Assembly (NCBI GenBank): GCA_004335835.1
Contig: RWJK01000504.1
Coordinates: 362 to 64,361 of the forward strand
DNA length: 64,000 nt
Direction of reading: 5' to 3'
From: Scenedesmus sp. ARA3
Lineage: Eukaryota; Chlorophyta; Chlorophyceae; Sphaeropleales; Scenedesmaceae
Under the pieces are notes generated by a model. That model searched no databases, was not told the DNA's origin, and was given only the letters and a program-made list of their open reading frames with translations. Position numbers and translations under genes: made by a program. Below, in pieces: positions 1 to 12,200 of this stretch (positions are counted from its first letter, which is position 1; the number at the start of each line of letters is the position of its first letter).

Positions 1-674
1 GTATACATGCATGACCATCTACTTGGGGCATCTCATGCTGGTAGCGTGTCGTATATGAGCATGTATCGTCTCAGCAGCAGCAATTGTCCAGTTGCTATCA
101 GGCTGGACATGCGACTGGACGTGCACACACACCACCTGGACACGATTTGGTGCAACTGGACATGCCTGGACATGCAACTGGACATCTCGGTGCCCATAGT
201 GGTGAGTCCCGGTTGCCGCAGCTCATTGACGCGAACACGGGTTCGCAGAAGGTAAATACCGTAGGTGGAGGGTTGACCACCTTGAGATGCAGTTTGATCA
301 GCGTATTTGTGCAGTTATGGCCCTCTGCTGCTTCATTGCACTCGTATGCTCGTGAGTAAGCCCTGCAATTCCGAGAGTACACAAGGCACCAAGAGAAGTG
401 CTTGAGGCACACACAAGATGAATTACAGACAAAGAAGCATCTCGTTATGGTTGCAGCGTTCCAACTACATTGTGCTGCACCACCTCTGCTGTCAGCACTC
501 CAGAGTCGCAAGCTGCTGCTGCTGCTGCTGCTGCTGTTGCTGCCAACCACGTCATGTCAGTGCAGCAACAGTTGCTATGTATCGAATGCTACTTGTCACC
601 TAGATATTGTCGTCAGCTGCTGCTCCCTGCGTTATTTCGCATGCTTTATGCCTGCAGGCACGCAACAGCTAGTA
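1..674. other. No supported gene at left edge
   Basis: I see no convincing exon here. Between about 96 and 195 a short motif built on CTGGACATGC recurs several times in imperfect form, and a run of CTG triplets lies near 510-540. Short open frames exist on both strands but have no family resemblance and no coherent splice sites. The stretch is probably the 5' flank of the plus-strand gene starting at 675. Confidence 0.4.
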
Positions 675-1805
675 ATGGAGAGCAGACCCAAAAGGAGCAG
701 ACGTTTGGGCGATGCAGTTGCTGCTGCCACTGCCGCTGCTGCGGCAGCTGCAGCAGGCGATGGCAGTGCACACCAACAGCCAGCTCAGCTGTATGTTATC
801 AGGTGAGCAGCAAACTCAGCAGCATACATTGAATGATTGCAGTGTATGTGGCAACAGGCTGGGCAGCTTGCAGCACTGCATGCTTTGTGTGCTTGTCTGT
901 GGGGCAGCCGATGTGTGCATTCAGCAGCATCTCTATCAGCAGCAGTGGTAGCATTCACTGCATCTTTTTGCATGGCAACTCAGTGGCACGGTAGAGCTGG
1001 CAAATCTTGTCAATCAAGTTGCCCAAAGCCGCGGGCCACATGGCATGCATGCTTTTGCTGTCTGTGCAGTTGCAGCCGCGATACCAAGCTCGTCGAGTAT
1101 GATGACGACACCTACACGGACCGCTACGGAGAAGAAGCAGATGAGGCAGAGAGGGAGGTTGACGACTGTGTCGAATACAGAGATGGCAGCTGGGTCTTTG
1201 ACATGGGTTACGGTGACAACGGCTGGTGCCCGGGCAGCGCCACTGACCGACACCCGGTGGACAAGCCCACCCCAGGACTCACTCGCAGCCCTGGTGTTGT
1301 GCGTGTGTTCAGCAGCTTAGCAGCGGCAAACGCTGCAGCGGCGCTCGTGTGGCAGAGCTTGCAGGTCAACCACGGGTTTGATGGGGTGGTGCCTGATGCA
1401 GGGGATGGGCCGCAGGCCAGCAAGGGCCGAGGTGGCATGTATCAGCGGCAGTTTGTGTTCGAGTATGATGATGGGTATGAAGATGAGGGTGAAGATGAGG
1501 GTGAAGATCAGCAAGCTATCAAAAAGGCTGATGCAGCGTTAGATCCTGATTGGGATCCCACAGGAAGCACAGCCAAGCGACGCACACGCGCATCCAGCAA
1601 TCGCAGCAGGGCTAGTGGCAGCGGCAGCAGCAGCAGCAGCAGTGACAAGTACTGCATCGTGAGGTATGATGGCCGCTGCAGCTGGAGCCGCACAAGGCAA
1701 TACTACGTGGACCCCTGGTGGAGCCCGGGGGATGCAGGCTCGCCACTGCACAACATTGTCAGCAGCACGCTGAATGTGGAAGTTGTCAAGGCGCAGGCCG
1801 AGTGA
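675..1805 (+). CDS. Hypothetical acidic protein, two exons
   Basis: Exon 1 is 675-802 and exon 2 is 1070-1805. The intron begins GTGAGC and ends TGTGCAG, and the phase closes exactly (two bases plus one). The 287-residue product starts with a basic, nuclear-localisation-like patch (PKRSRR near residue 4), followed by polyalanine. An acidic stretch (VEYDDDTYTDRYGEEADEAE) and a second acidic run (EYDDGYEDEGEDEGEDQQ) follow, then a Ser-rich linker. The C-terminal block is rich in aromatic residues (CIVRYDGRCSWSRTRQYYVD). I recognise no family. The end pattern suggests a nuclear or nucleic-acid-associated protein, but that is inference. A CAG-rich open stretch downstream may be an alternative 3' exon. 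It converges on the SET-LRR gene. Confidence 0.6.
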
Positions 1806-1835
1806 TTGATCTCAGTGCTGGTGTCGTAGCTGCAG

Positions 1836-1875
1836 CTGCTATGCTGCAACTGTCAAGTTGCAGCATAAGGGTGCT

Positions 1876-1933
<58 letters not shown>

Positions 1934-2016
1934 TTGTCGCATTTGCAAGGCGTGTTCAACAACTTGTTGGGGTTCAGGGCTGCGCAGAGCAGTGTCAAAG
2001 GGAATTCTACCATTGG
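1836..2016 (+). other. Possible alternative polyglutamine exon
   Basis: After the stop at 1805 an open stretch encodes about 18 glutamines and then HLSHLQGVFNNLLGFRAAQ. It ends at 2016, directly before a perfect GTGAGT donor (ACCATTG/gtgagtg). An acceptor-like GCTGCAG lies near 1840. A following acceptor (TACACAG near 2176) would add a short tail ending at TAG about 2215 with correct phase. How this connects to the upstream gene is unclear, because the frame differs from the exon ending at 1805. It could equally be 3' UTR. Confidence 0.25.
1877..1930 (+). repeat. (CAG)18 microsatellite
   Basis: Eighteen uninterrupted CAG units. In one frame they encode polyglutamine inside the possible exon ending at 2016. 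Confidence 0.95.
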
Positions 2017-3206
2017 TGAGTGCTTTGCATGTATTGAAGTGGCTGTAGCTATTTCATCGATAGCTACTAGCATATATTCTATTGACAGCTACTAGCATCT
2101 TGACAAATCAGTAAGCGCTTATGGCTTTATTGTGCACACACATACTGCACTTGGAGGGTTTCACATGTACACAGGCATAGCATCGCTGTGCTGCTACTGC
2201 TGCTGGCCGTTCTAGTAAGCCATTGTACAGCCATGGCACCACCACCATCGGCCTCTCTCCTACGATGTGTACATTGTGCTACGCAGCAGGAGATTTACTT
2301 GTTTTTTTTTTATTCTGGCAGTTGATCTGTAGGGCCTGTCAGGTGACTGAGGCATGGATGTGTGGTGCATGCAATTGGGGCACACTTGGCACATGCTGCT
2401 GACCAGTTAATTTGACATACTATTTGGTCACTGCGTAGGATCAGATCGGCTTTGCTTGAATTTCCTTGTGTAAAAGGACGATCTGGCATGAAAAATGCAC
2501 ATCTGCGCACCTTCAAGCATGTTGAGGGTGTAAGCATGTTGTGGATTCAGCCGATGTAATCACCGGCTGGCAACAGACTAGGGTGAACCTCGACCCTGAT
2601 TGGAAGGAAAGCAGAGCACGGACATCACAGCATGTCTCAACAGGGTGACAAAAATGCGGCAATGAGATGCACGCAAGCGAACCGGTGACATATTGCACTA
2701 AGTGAAAGCAAAACAGTACAACGCGTCATCCTGTTGGGGTTACAGTCAGTTGAGGTCGAGTTCAGCTTCGCGTATGCAGGGCTCTTGCACTGCTATGCAT
2801 ACACACAAATGCAGATTATACTGCAACCATCCTTCACTGCCACACTGCTGCTGCCGCTGACGCGCGTGCCAGGCCAACACGCCCAGTACAGCCTGCCTCC
2901 TTTCAAGCACAGCATGTTTTCGCACACTGAAGGTCATGCATATGCAGCACAGCGGTGGCAACAACACCGTGTGTGTGGCCCAGGACATGTACCCATCAAA
3001 CGAGCCAGCCCATGCAACTTGCCACAGCACAAACAGAAGCCATACAACAACGTTTCGTTCTCTGCAAATGTGCTGAGCAGCATGTAGTCACGCACAGTCA
3101 CAAAGAGGGAGGCATGTGTCCAGCAGGGTTCAGTCAACCCCACGGCAGCACGTGTGCTGTGCTGTGCTGCTGTACAGCAGCCACACAGTGCTGCACACGA
3201 CACACA
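2017..3206. other. Convergent intergenic region
   Basis: This lies between the plus-strand gene ending at 1805 and the minus-strand gene ending at 3207. TGTAA, the usual chlorophyte polyadenylation signal, occurs on the plus strand at 2469-2473 and again near 2555. TTACA (TGTAA on the minus strand) occurs at 2740-2744, about 460 bases past the SET-LRR stop. No coding exon is supported. Confidence 0.45.
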
Positions 3207-5294
3207 TCACAATGCCAGGCAGCATTTGCTCACTTCACAGGATGACGCCAGCCCCCTAGGCAGCAGCTGCTGCAGCATGCCAGACAGTTGCAGCACTTCC
3301 GCTGACCTAAGCCTGGCTGCCACTTCCAGCTCAACCCGCTCAAGCTCAGGCAAGCTGCCAACAGCCCGCAGCAGTGCTGTTGCACCCTCTGCGTCATAGC
3401 TGCGCTCATTGGTATTTGACTGCCAGCTGTCAACAACAAGGGTCACCTCCTGCAGTGCTTTGAGCGATTGCAGGCTGCGTGCAAGCTGCAGCGGTGTGGC
3501 CTGCACCATCCCGTGAGATGTTCTGCTGCCACCAACCCTCACATCAAGCCGTGTGAGGCCCTGCAGCTTGCCCAACTGCAGCACTGCCTTGGACGGCAGT
3601 ACTTCTACTCTCAGAGTCAGCGAGCGCAGCGGCAGCCACCGCCATGCTGCTGCAGCTGCCGCTGTCGCCTCCCTGGTGAAATCGTGGTGCTCAAGTGTCA
3701 CCTCACGCAAAGTATGGAGGCTGCTCAGCTTCATCAACTGCCTCGCAGCAGCTGCTGGCAATCTGTCCAACACCAGCTCCAGCTGCTGCAGACGTGTGAA
3801 CCCCAGCAGCGGCTGCGAGCTGAAAGCGACATCCTCCGGGCCTGGACGGGCCCAAACCAGCGTCTGACGCCACGATAGGTGACAAAGGCTGGGTGGCAGG
3901 CGGTCGCGTGAGCTCAAGGGAGCATACACGTCGTCCACAACAAGCCTGCTCAGCACTGTCATGTGCGCTAGCTGCAGCACATCACTTGATCTCGTGATGC
4001 ATAGTGAAACCTCAAGCTCCTGTAGGTGCCGCAGCTTCAGTTGCTGCAGGCTTGTCTTTTGCGAGCCACGCAGCTGTAAATGTGTCAGCTGCTGCAGCTG
4101 TGCAGTAGCTTCAGGCGCATCATCTGCCAGGAACCACTTAGGCACGCAGAGCTTCTGCAGCGCTGTGAATCTGCCTATAACTTCAGCCTTGTTGCGGTAT
4201 GACTGGCAGCTGAGGCTCGTCAGGGCATAAGCAGGCAGATGCTGCAGCAGCAGCAGTTCAGCTGAGTTACACAACCAGCTGGGTTCAGCTGAGTTACACA
4301 ACCACTGAGTTGAGAACGACTGCAGCTGCCACGGCTTGTTGTCCGCTGCTGCTGCGCTGGGCTCTGCCGCGGCTGCCTGCAGCACTGCCACTAGAGGAGT
4401 CCACTCTATGCCGCTGCCGCACTCCAGCAACTCAAGGCCCCTGACTGTGCTGCCATGCTGACGCAACCAGTCTGCCAGCAACTCCACATGCACACCTTCT
4501 GCGATGCTGACTCCCAAGTACACCTCCTGCAACTGCCGCAGCTCTGCAGACGAGATGCAGCCAATGTGCAGCTGCCTCAGCTGCTGCAAGCCTGCTGCAA
4601 GCGGGGCCAGCGCATCAGGGCCATGCTTGAAGCAGCGCCCGATGTCGAGCTGCAGGCTCTGTAGGCCTGACAGAGCTGCAACTGCCTGCATGCTGCTAAG
4701 CTGGAGAGCCGTGGTCGTCAAGTCCACCTCTGCTTGTAACTGTGTCAGCTGCTGCACTGGCAGCTGCTGCAGCAGGCCAGGGTCTGCTTTGATGCCCCTC
4801 AGCTTGAGTGACTGCAGCTGCAGCGCCCCAGCTGCTGCGGTCTGCAGCAGCACAGCCTTCAGCTTGTCCACAGTGGCTGAGCAGCTGTAGCTGGGCTTGA
4901 AATCAGCAAAACGCATAGGGTCAATGTCCGGCATGTCCACACCCACATCCAGCTCCCACAGCAGGCCCACATGCTGCTGCAGCCACTGCAGGAATCTGTC
5001 AGCCCGCTGCCGCTGCAAGCTGGGCTGGAACTTTATGCAGAACGCCACCGGCAGCCGGCCTGCCACAGCCTTCACAGTGGCTGCCCGCAGCTGCTTTGAC
5101 GCCCGCAGCAGAGCTGCTACTGCCTGCTGATCCTGGCTGATGCTGGGATGAGGCAGCAGCGCCTCAAGCAGTGCCTTCAGCGTGCCATGCAATGCCTGCT
5201 GCTTTCTGCCACTGCTGCCGCTGCTGTGTGGCTGCTGCAGCTGCGCCCCATCCAGCTGCTGGCTCAGTTGACGGATTTGATGCTGCCTGCATTG

Positions 5295-5327
<33 letters not shown>

Positions 5328-6903
5328 GTCTTGTGCTGCGGCTGTTGCTGCAAGCGCAGCTGCTGGTGAAAGCTCCTGCTGCTCTGCAACCGCGGCAGCA
5401 GGAGCAGGGATTGTTGTTGCTCCTGCTGCTGGCGCTGCGCCTGCCGCCTCACCTGCAGCTGCTGCTGCCTGTGCTGCTCCTGCTGGCGCTGTTGCTGCTG
5501 CTGCGGGCTCCTCTACAGCGCCAGCTGCTGCAGGTGCAGCTGCTGATGCAAGCTGTTGCTGCCCTGCCACTGCAGCATCAGGATCAGCAGCTTCTTCTGC
5601 TTCTGCGGCTGGCGCGGCGCCTGCCGCCTCATCTGCTGCTGCTGCTGCTGCTGCTGCTGCCGCGGGTGGCTGCAGCAGCTTCTGTGCTGTGGTAGCAGCC
5701 TCCGCCAGCTGCAACAATGCGCCCCGCGCCTGCTCTGGCAGCTGCGGCAGCGCAGCGACAACCTGCAGGACTACGGGGTTGGCATGCTGCAGCATTGCCT
5801 GCAAGCCGCTCCTGAGGGTATCAGCTGCGTTTGACTGCACTGCTAGCTGGCCCTTCAGCTCATTCACCTCCTGACTGCGCTCGCAGCGTGCCTGCTGCCT
5901 GGCCCACTGCATGAACTGCTCATGGTCGGCTGTTTCCTGCAGGGGAAAAGCACAGCCAGGGGCACAGCAAAGCACAGCCAGTTGGTGCATCAGCGAGCAC
6001 ACCAGTCAAGGAGCAGCGCCAGCTTGCGTGCAGCAAGCGCTATCGACTCAATCATATGTGCATGAGCAGAGCAGCAGGCGCAGGATAATGGCGGGATAAT
6101 GCTGGCTATATATTGGTCTTGTGGTGCAACAACTTGGATGCAAAACTGTCATCTTTCGCAGAGAAGTCCCACTGCACAGCGACACAGCAAGAACAGCAAC
6201 TGCATCAGTGTAGGTGCCACGTAACAGCCTATAGAGCCTCACCTGCCAGTATGGTAGGCCGTAGTCCAGGCACAGCTCACCATCAGCTGGCACGTCCCGC
6301 AGCGCAATCACTGCGCAGTAGACCTTGCCGCTGCTATTGTCACTGAAAGGCAGCAGCATGGCATTCTCAGCGCCAGGTAAGCTGCGGACACTGTCCACGG
6401 TAAGAGGGTGCACCAGCCTGCCGCTGCTGTCCTGCTCAAAAGCTCTGTAATCCAGCATCTGCGCAAGCGGATTGTCCTCCCGGCAGCAGCTGGCATCTAT
6501 GATGAAGCTGCTGGCCAGGCTGCTGCTGCTGCTGCTGCTGCTGCCGGCGCCTGCCTGCTGCAGCTGCTGTCGCTCCGCTCCTTGCGGGGCCTCCACATCA
6601 AAGCTGTACTGGTACAGGTAGAATGCTTCGTCTTCTGCTGACTGGAACATGCGGTGCTGTGCCACCTGCTCACTGTCAAACACATAGCCCAGGTACAGGC
6701 CTATTGCCTGCCCTGCCTTGAAGCCGCTGCCGCTGCTGCTGCTGATGCTGATGCCAGCATACACTGCCTGCATCTGTGGCTTCCCAGCAGCCACAGCAGC
6801 AGGGTTGTATGCCCTGTGGCCCAAGCTGACTGGGCGCACCTCAACACCTGCACGCCAATCTGATGTGGCTGGCTGCTGGCGCTGGCGCTGCCGCAGCCGC
6901 CGC

Positions 6904-6957
<54 letters not shown>

Positions 6958-7337
6958 TGCTGCTGCACTTGCAGTTGCTGTTGTTGTTGCTGTTGCTGCT
7001 GCTGCTGCTGTCCACTGGCACCTGCCGCTGTGTTGGCAGCTTGTGCGCGGCCTGCCTGCAGCAGCTGCTCCAGTGGCACCTCCTCGTCCTGCAGGCTGCT
7101 GATCCAGGCCGCCAGTTGCTGCCCAAGTGCTTGCCGCACTTCGGGCTGCTGGAGCAGCTCCTCAGCTGGGGTGTCTGCATAGTCATAGAAAACAAAGCGC
7201 TGTGCCTTGTTGCTGTCCTGGTCCTGCCACGTCACAGGGCAGCGGCCATTGCCCACCCGCACATAGCCAGGGCAAGGCACTAGGCTGATTGGTAGGTTTG
7301 TATCGCGTACTACCAATAGCCTGCCGCGTCCATCCAT
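3207..7337 (-). CDS. SET-domain protein fused to Ala-rich and leucine-rich repeat region
   Basis: Exon 1 is 7337-6243 (365 codons) and exon 2 is 5936-3207 (909 codons). The donor CAG/gtgagg and acceptor cctgcag/GAA are both phase 0, giving 1274 residues. Exon 1 holds a divergent SET domain. An early strand reads VYAGISI, followed by KAGQAIGLYLGYV, and the C-terminal signature ELCLDYGLPYW ends at the splice junction. A glutamine tract ((CTG)16 at 6906-6953) interrupts the N-terminal part. Exon 2 begins with a charged, probably helical segment (ETADHEQFMQWARQQARCE), then about 150 residues rich in Ala, Gln and Glu, then many degenerate leucine-rich repeats (LQSLQLDIGR-like units) to the C terminus. 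SET proteins methylate lysine. The catalytic Tyr region is present, but the usual NHS motif is degenerate, so activity is uncertain. Two adjacent genes remain an alternative. Confidence 0.65.
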
Positions 7338-9095
7338 GGTCCTTCACGGTGCAGCTCTGCTGCTGCCGCTATCGCTGCTGCTGCACTGCCACTGCACAAG
7401 GTTAACACCAAAGCCAAGTGTCACTCCTGCATTGGGAAAGCACCAGGAAGACATCGTAAGTTGAGCCCAAGTGTACACAGAAGACCCAGTGCACTGCAGC
7501 AGCGTGCCCCCTTGCCTTGTCACAGAACCAGCACGCATGCCAATTGACAACATAGTCGATAATATGAGATACCTAAGTGATTCGTATGCCATTTGCGATC
7601 CTGGTGGCCACCCCATGGGGTTAGCATAGCCAGTGTAGCTAGCCAGGGTGTGCAGTAATGACTGATCACCTGACGGGTGTGATGGTCGAAACTGCCTTGA
7701 AGTTTCCTGTATATTGTTGTGAGCTTCAAGAGAAATCTCGAACCAAGAGGTGCATCCTTTGCCCTGAATTCACAAGGCAAGGAGCAGGTTGCGCTAAGCA
7801 CCTTCACCTTCTGATGAAGGAGTCCAGGGGCAAGAGCGAGGCGCATTTGGGCGGCTTACAACGAATGACACACGCCTAAACAAACCCACCTGATGGCGGC
7901 ATGCCTGCGCTGCTGTGCTTCCTGGAGCGAAGAGGCGCTGCTGTCGGACCGTCCAAGGTGGGCAGTAGATGTGGCAGGAGAGTAGGTGAACGAGCAGCCG
8001 TGTGAGTCGAACCGATAAAATAAGCACTTCAAAGCTTTTCAAGCGGCTCGGCTCTCCTATCCCGTCGGTATAACAGCTCGAGGTGCTGTGACACAGCGAG
8101 ACGACAGGAAGAAACAGGAACGCTTTTGCAACCTGTTGCCATCTCGTTGAGCAATCAACACTTTTCTGTGAGAATAGTCAGTGCCAGTAAGCTGTCAGCA
8201 CAGCTAGGGTCCAGGGCTGCTAACACCCCTGGTGTGTCGCTGCCAGCAATGCTCAGCATTGCCTAGGCACGTGCACACTGTTTTCCTCCCCATGGCTTGT
8301 AGCTGCCCGCAGCTGCTGCGTGTTCCACCACCCAGCACTTTCAGATTTCTTCTGCCTGTGTTCCTGTGTTCCTGCATCAGCAGTAATCCAAACCCAGTGC
8401 AAAACTGTAGAACAGGCACACTTGACGAGCTTCCGCACATGCTGCGGCAGCTTGGGGAAGAGTTGCAGGACCCCTGTGTATTCATTGCGGGTTGCTGTCA
8501 CTCCAGACCTCTGTAGCACTGCTAAGCAGAGGCGGTGGCCATTGTCAGGCCATGTAAGGTTGACGCACGCCAGCCATCGGCCCTTGGAAAGCCAGGTAGC
8601 TCCGCGCACGCGCATACGTTGCCATTGCATGACGCATTAATGTTCAATCATATCAAGCTAAAGATTTGCAGTTTGCTGGTGTCAGGCGGCGTGTTGTTAT
8701 CAGAAGGCCTAGGCGGCTGCTGCGGCCATTCTACTAGCTGCAACTTGCAACTTCAGCTTGAAGCTATGAGCCATTCTTGTCATCATCATGTTACCCATCA
8801 AGCCATAGCTTACTTTATATGGGGCTGTGTGCCCGTTGTAACCTGAATGAGAAGTAACTGGTAAGTTAAATGTGCTTTTTGCCATCGGCCCCGCGCCCCG
8901 ATGGAGCGGCAACAGAAGGGAGCACTACACCATCATGAGCCATTCTTGTGTTACCAGGGCGGGTTGCGAGCCACCTTTAGCTAAACCGTCAAAGCCCTCA
9001 GGGCAGGCTGCTCTGCAATGTACCTCAATGCTGCTGCGGCTGCCACCGGCACCAGCGGCTGCTGATTGCCATGCACTTCAGCCAGAGTGAAATGC
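7338..9095. other. Intergenic, no supported gene
   Basis: This is the 5' flank of the SET-LRR gene and the 3' flank of SKA3. Open frames of 70-125 codons occur on both strands (for example plus 7658-7879 and minus 8253-8630). None resembles a known family or shows paired splice sites. Confidence 0.4.
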
Positions 9096-9136
9096 TGCTT
9101 CATGCACGACAGGGCTTCCAGCAAGCCCCCAACTGC

Positions 9137-9226
9137 ACCAGCGGCACTGCGCTGCCACGCTGCTGCTGCCGCTGACAGGCACCCCCACCAGCTTGTACAT
9201 GTTGCTGCCTGCCGCCAGCCGCAGCA
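9137..9226 (-). repeat. Degenerate copy of the last SKA3 coding segment
   Basis: The plus-strand sequence at 9137-9226 matches 9298-9388, the coding segment just before the SKA3 stop, with scattered substitutions (both share CACCAGCTTGTACA and GTTGCTGCCTGC). It lies downstream of the stop, so it is probably in the 3' UTR. Confidence 0.7.
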
Positions 9227-9297
9227 ACGAGGGACTAGAGATGAAATGCAGCTTCACGAGGCCAATTTAAGCACACAGTCCACACAAACTGCCACCC

Positions 9298-12200
9298 TCA
9301 CTGCGCCGCCACGCTGCTGCTGCTGCTGATAGGCGCCCCCACCAGCTTGTACACGTTGCTGCCTGCTGCTGATCGCTGCAGGCTGGCGCGGCCCAGCTTG
9401 TGCAGGCAGGACACCAGCGTCTTGCTCTTGCTGCTGCTGTGGCCCAGCAGCTCCAGGTCGGCTGCGGTGAAGCCCTCACAGGACACCAGCGCCCGCTTGC
9501 CGGCCCTGCAGGGGTTATTGAACAGGCAGATATGAGAGTGCAGCTCCAGGTGAGCGTGGGTATTGGTGAGGGTGCAGATGAATGTGCGCAGAGAGATTTG
9601 GTGTACAGGGAGCAGGCGTGAGTTGCAAGTGCATGTGCAGGTGCGCAGGGAGGTTGCAATGGAGGTGCGCAGGCAGGTGTGCTTTGAGGCCCTCAGAGGA
9701 CACCAGCGACCGCTTGCCGGCCCTGCAGATGAAAAAGAGACAGCATGCGAGATTGCAAGTGAGGGTCTGCAAGCAGGCTAGAAATACATGCAACTAGGAC
9801 AGCTGTACGTACAAGTGGAGGTTTGATGCAGGTGGGCATGGGAGTCAGAGCGAGTGTGCAGGCAGGTTTTAGTGTGGCAAAGCCCTCGCAGGACACCAGC
9901 GCGGCACACAGGCTTCAGCCCTCCAGCAGGGCGTGCAGAGGACAGGCCATACTCCCCTATGTTGACACAACAGGACTCCAAGCTCATCTGTCAGCTGCCA
10001 CATAAGTTAGCCACTGCTGCTGCTCACACCACAGCCATCAGCCCCAAAAAAACACCAGCCCTGAACCGACACACCAGCTAGCATCAGCATCGCACTGCAC
10101 TGCAGCCTCACCTGCCAGCATCCAGCTCCGCCAGCTCCTCCAGCGCCCCATTCAGCAACTATACAAATGCAGACGTCACAGATACATCTTATAGGGCAGG
10201 CCATACCTACCTCTGCTTGCCTGCCAGCTGCTGTCACATCATCTAGCTTCTGCTGCTGCTGATGCTGCTCTCCAAACAGCCATATCCCCAGCAGCACCAG
10301 CCAGCATGCAGCCCATTTGCAAACAGCCCATTTGCAACAGCTGCGCAAGCCGTGTTCACCTGCCAGCCGCCAGCTCCGCCAGCTCCTCCAGTGCCCCATT
10401 CAGCAGCTCCACTGTCAGCAGGGCCCTGCACCAGCCAGGCAGCCCAGCAAACTCCTCAGCTGAAACAGGCTGCACCACCACCTGCACTGCTGCTGCACAT
10501 GCCGCTGCCGCTGCGGCATGCTGCTCCTGCGAGCCCTTCTGCGCACTGCCGCCAGCGCTTGGCGAGTTCACGCCACACGTGTTTTCAACTGCACGCAGCA
10601 CACTAGTGCCGGCTGATGAAGAGGGTGCTCTGCTGCTGCGGCTCTGCTGGTGCTGCTGCTCCTGCAGCTGCTGCTGCTGCCGCCGCAGCAGCCGTGCAGC
10701 ACGCGGCGTGAGCTCCTGCTGCTGCTGGCTGTGCTTTGGTTGCACGTCAGGGCTGGCAGCTGCCGCCTTGCCCTTCCTGGCACTGCTGCTGCCAGCGCTG
10801 CTGTTGCTGTTACTGCTGCCGCTGCGCACGCTGTGCCTGCCGCTTTGCCTCTGCTGCTTGCCGGCTGCAGCACTTGGGCTGCTGCCTGCCTGTTTCTCAC
10901 CAGCCTGCCTCACCGCCCCAGCAGCAGCAGCAGGAACAGCACGCAGCCTGCTGCTGCCAGCGGCGGCTGCACTGCTGCTACCCTCCTGTGCTTCCGCAGC
11001 CCCTGCCAGGCGCATCTCAAGATTCTGCACCAGCCGCTGCTGCTGCTGCTCCTGCTGGACACTGGGCAGGCCTTGCTGCTGCTGCTGCTGCATGTTGTGC
11101 CAGTAGCCGCGCATCTCATCGAGCCGCTTCATATCTGTGGTGGGCTGCGGGTGGCGGATGCTCGACTTTGGCCGCACACTATCCACGCCAACTGCAGCAA
11201 CAGCATACCTGATGGCTCGCTGCGTCGCAGGCGTCAGCACCGAAGCATGCTGCTGCTGCCGATCTTCTGGGGAGCTGCCTGCTGCATCTTCTTCCTCATC
11301 ATATGCCGCTGCTGCTGCTGCTGCAGGCGGTGTGCTCTCAGCTGCTGCCACTCCCTCAGCTGCCTCCTCTGCTGCAGCTGTTGCATCAGCGCTACGCCTC
11401 AGGCTGATCCCCTGGCCCACAGCATCAGCATCAGCAACACCACTGTCATCTGCCATACTCAGCAGGGGCCCTGGGCCTGGAGGGCTCTCAGGGCTGATGG
11501 GGCTGGGGCAATCCATGCGCACCGCACTGTGCCATGCAGCAATGGCAGCAGCCAGCTTTGGCCGGCCTGGCGTGCTCAGACCGCTTGCGTCAGATGCCAC
11601 AGAGCATTGCATCACAGCAGACGACCTGGCAGCAGCAGCTGCTGTGGAAGAGCGTGCTGTGGTTGATGCAGCGCCTGCCAAGCGCTGCCGCTGCTGCTTG
11701 GGTGAGCTGCAGGGTGCTGGCGGCGCCAGCAAAGGTGCATCAGGTGCGTCATAGCTCTCCCGCAGCTCCCGGCTCAGCTGCTGCTGCTGCTGCATTGCGT
11801 CTGGCTCTGCCAGATCTGTCGCTGACGGCTCTGCATTCAGCGACAGCGCAGCATACTTGGCGCTGAGGCCGTCCTCCTCCTCCTCCTCCTCCGCTGCTGC
11901 TGCCGCTGCTGGCTCTGCGGCACCCGCTGCAGGTGTCAGTTCCTCCCTATCCTCAGGTGGGCTGCCGGCAGACATGTCATCCACTGAAGCTGGTGAAGCC
12001 AAACTGTCCTCCTCTGCATCAGCAGCAGCGGCTGCTGCATCAGCTGCATACTTCCTGCTCAGGCTCTCCATGAGGCTCTCCAGGTCTGCTGTTGCTGCTG
12101 CTGCCGCTGCTGCCGCCGAAGACACCGCAGCAGAAGCCTTAGCCGCTGCATTGGCAGGAGCTGCAGAGTTCCTGCTGCTCCTGCTCGGCTGGTGTGTAGT

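Noticed and set aside
5171..5695. Long plus-strand frame rich in leucine opposite the SET-LRR gene
   Set aside because: It is the antisense reading of CAG/GCA repeats (CTG read as Leu) and lies wholly within a well-supported exon.
10107..10155. Extra SKA3 exon with AG and GT borders
   Set aside because: Joining it gives a stop within three codons. It is a copy of the exon 9 end.
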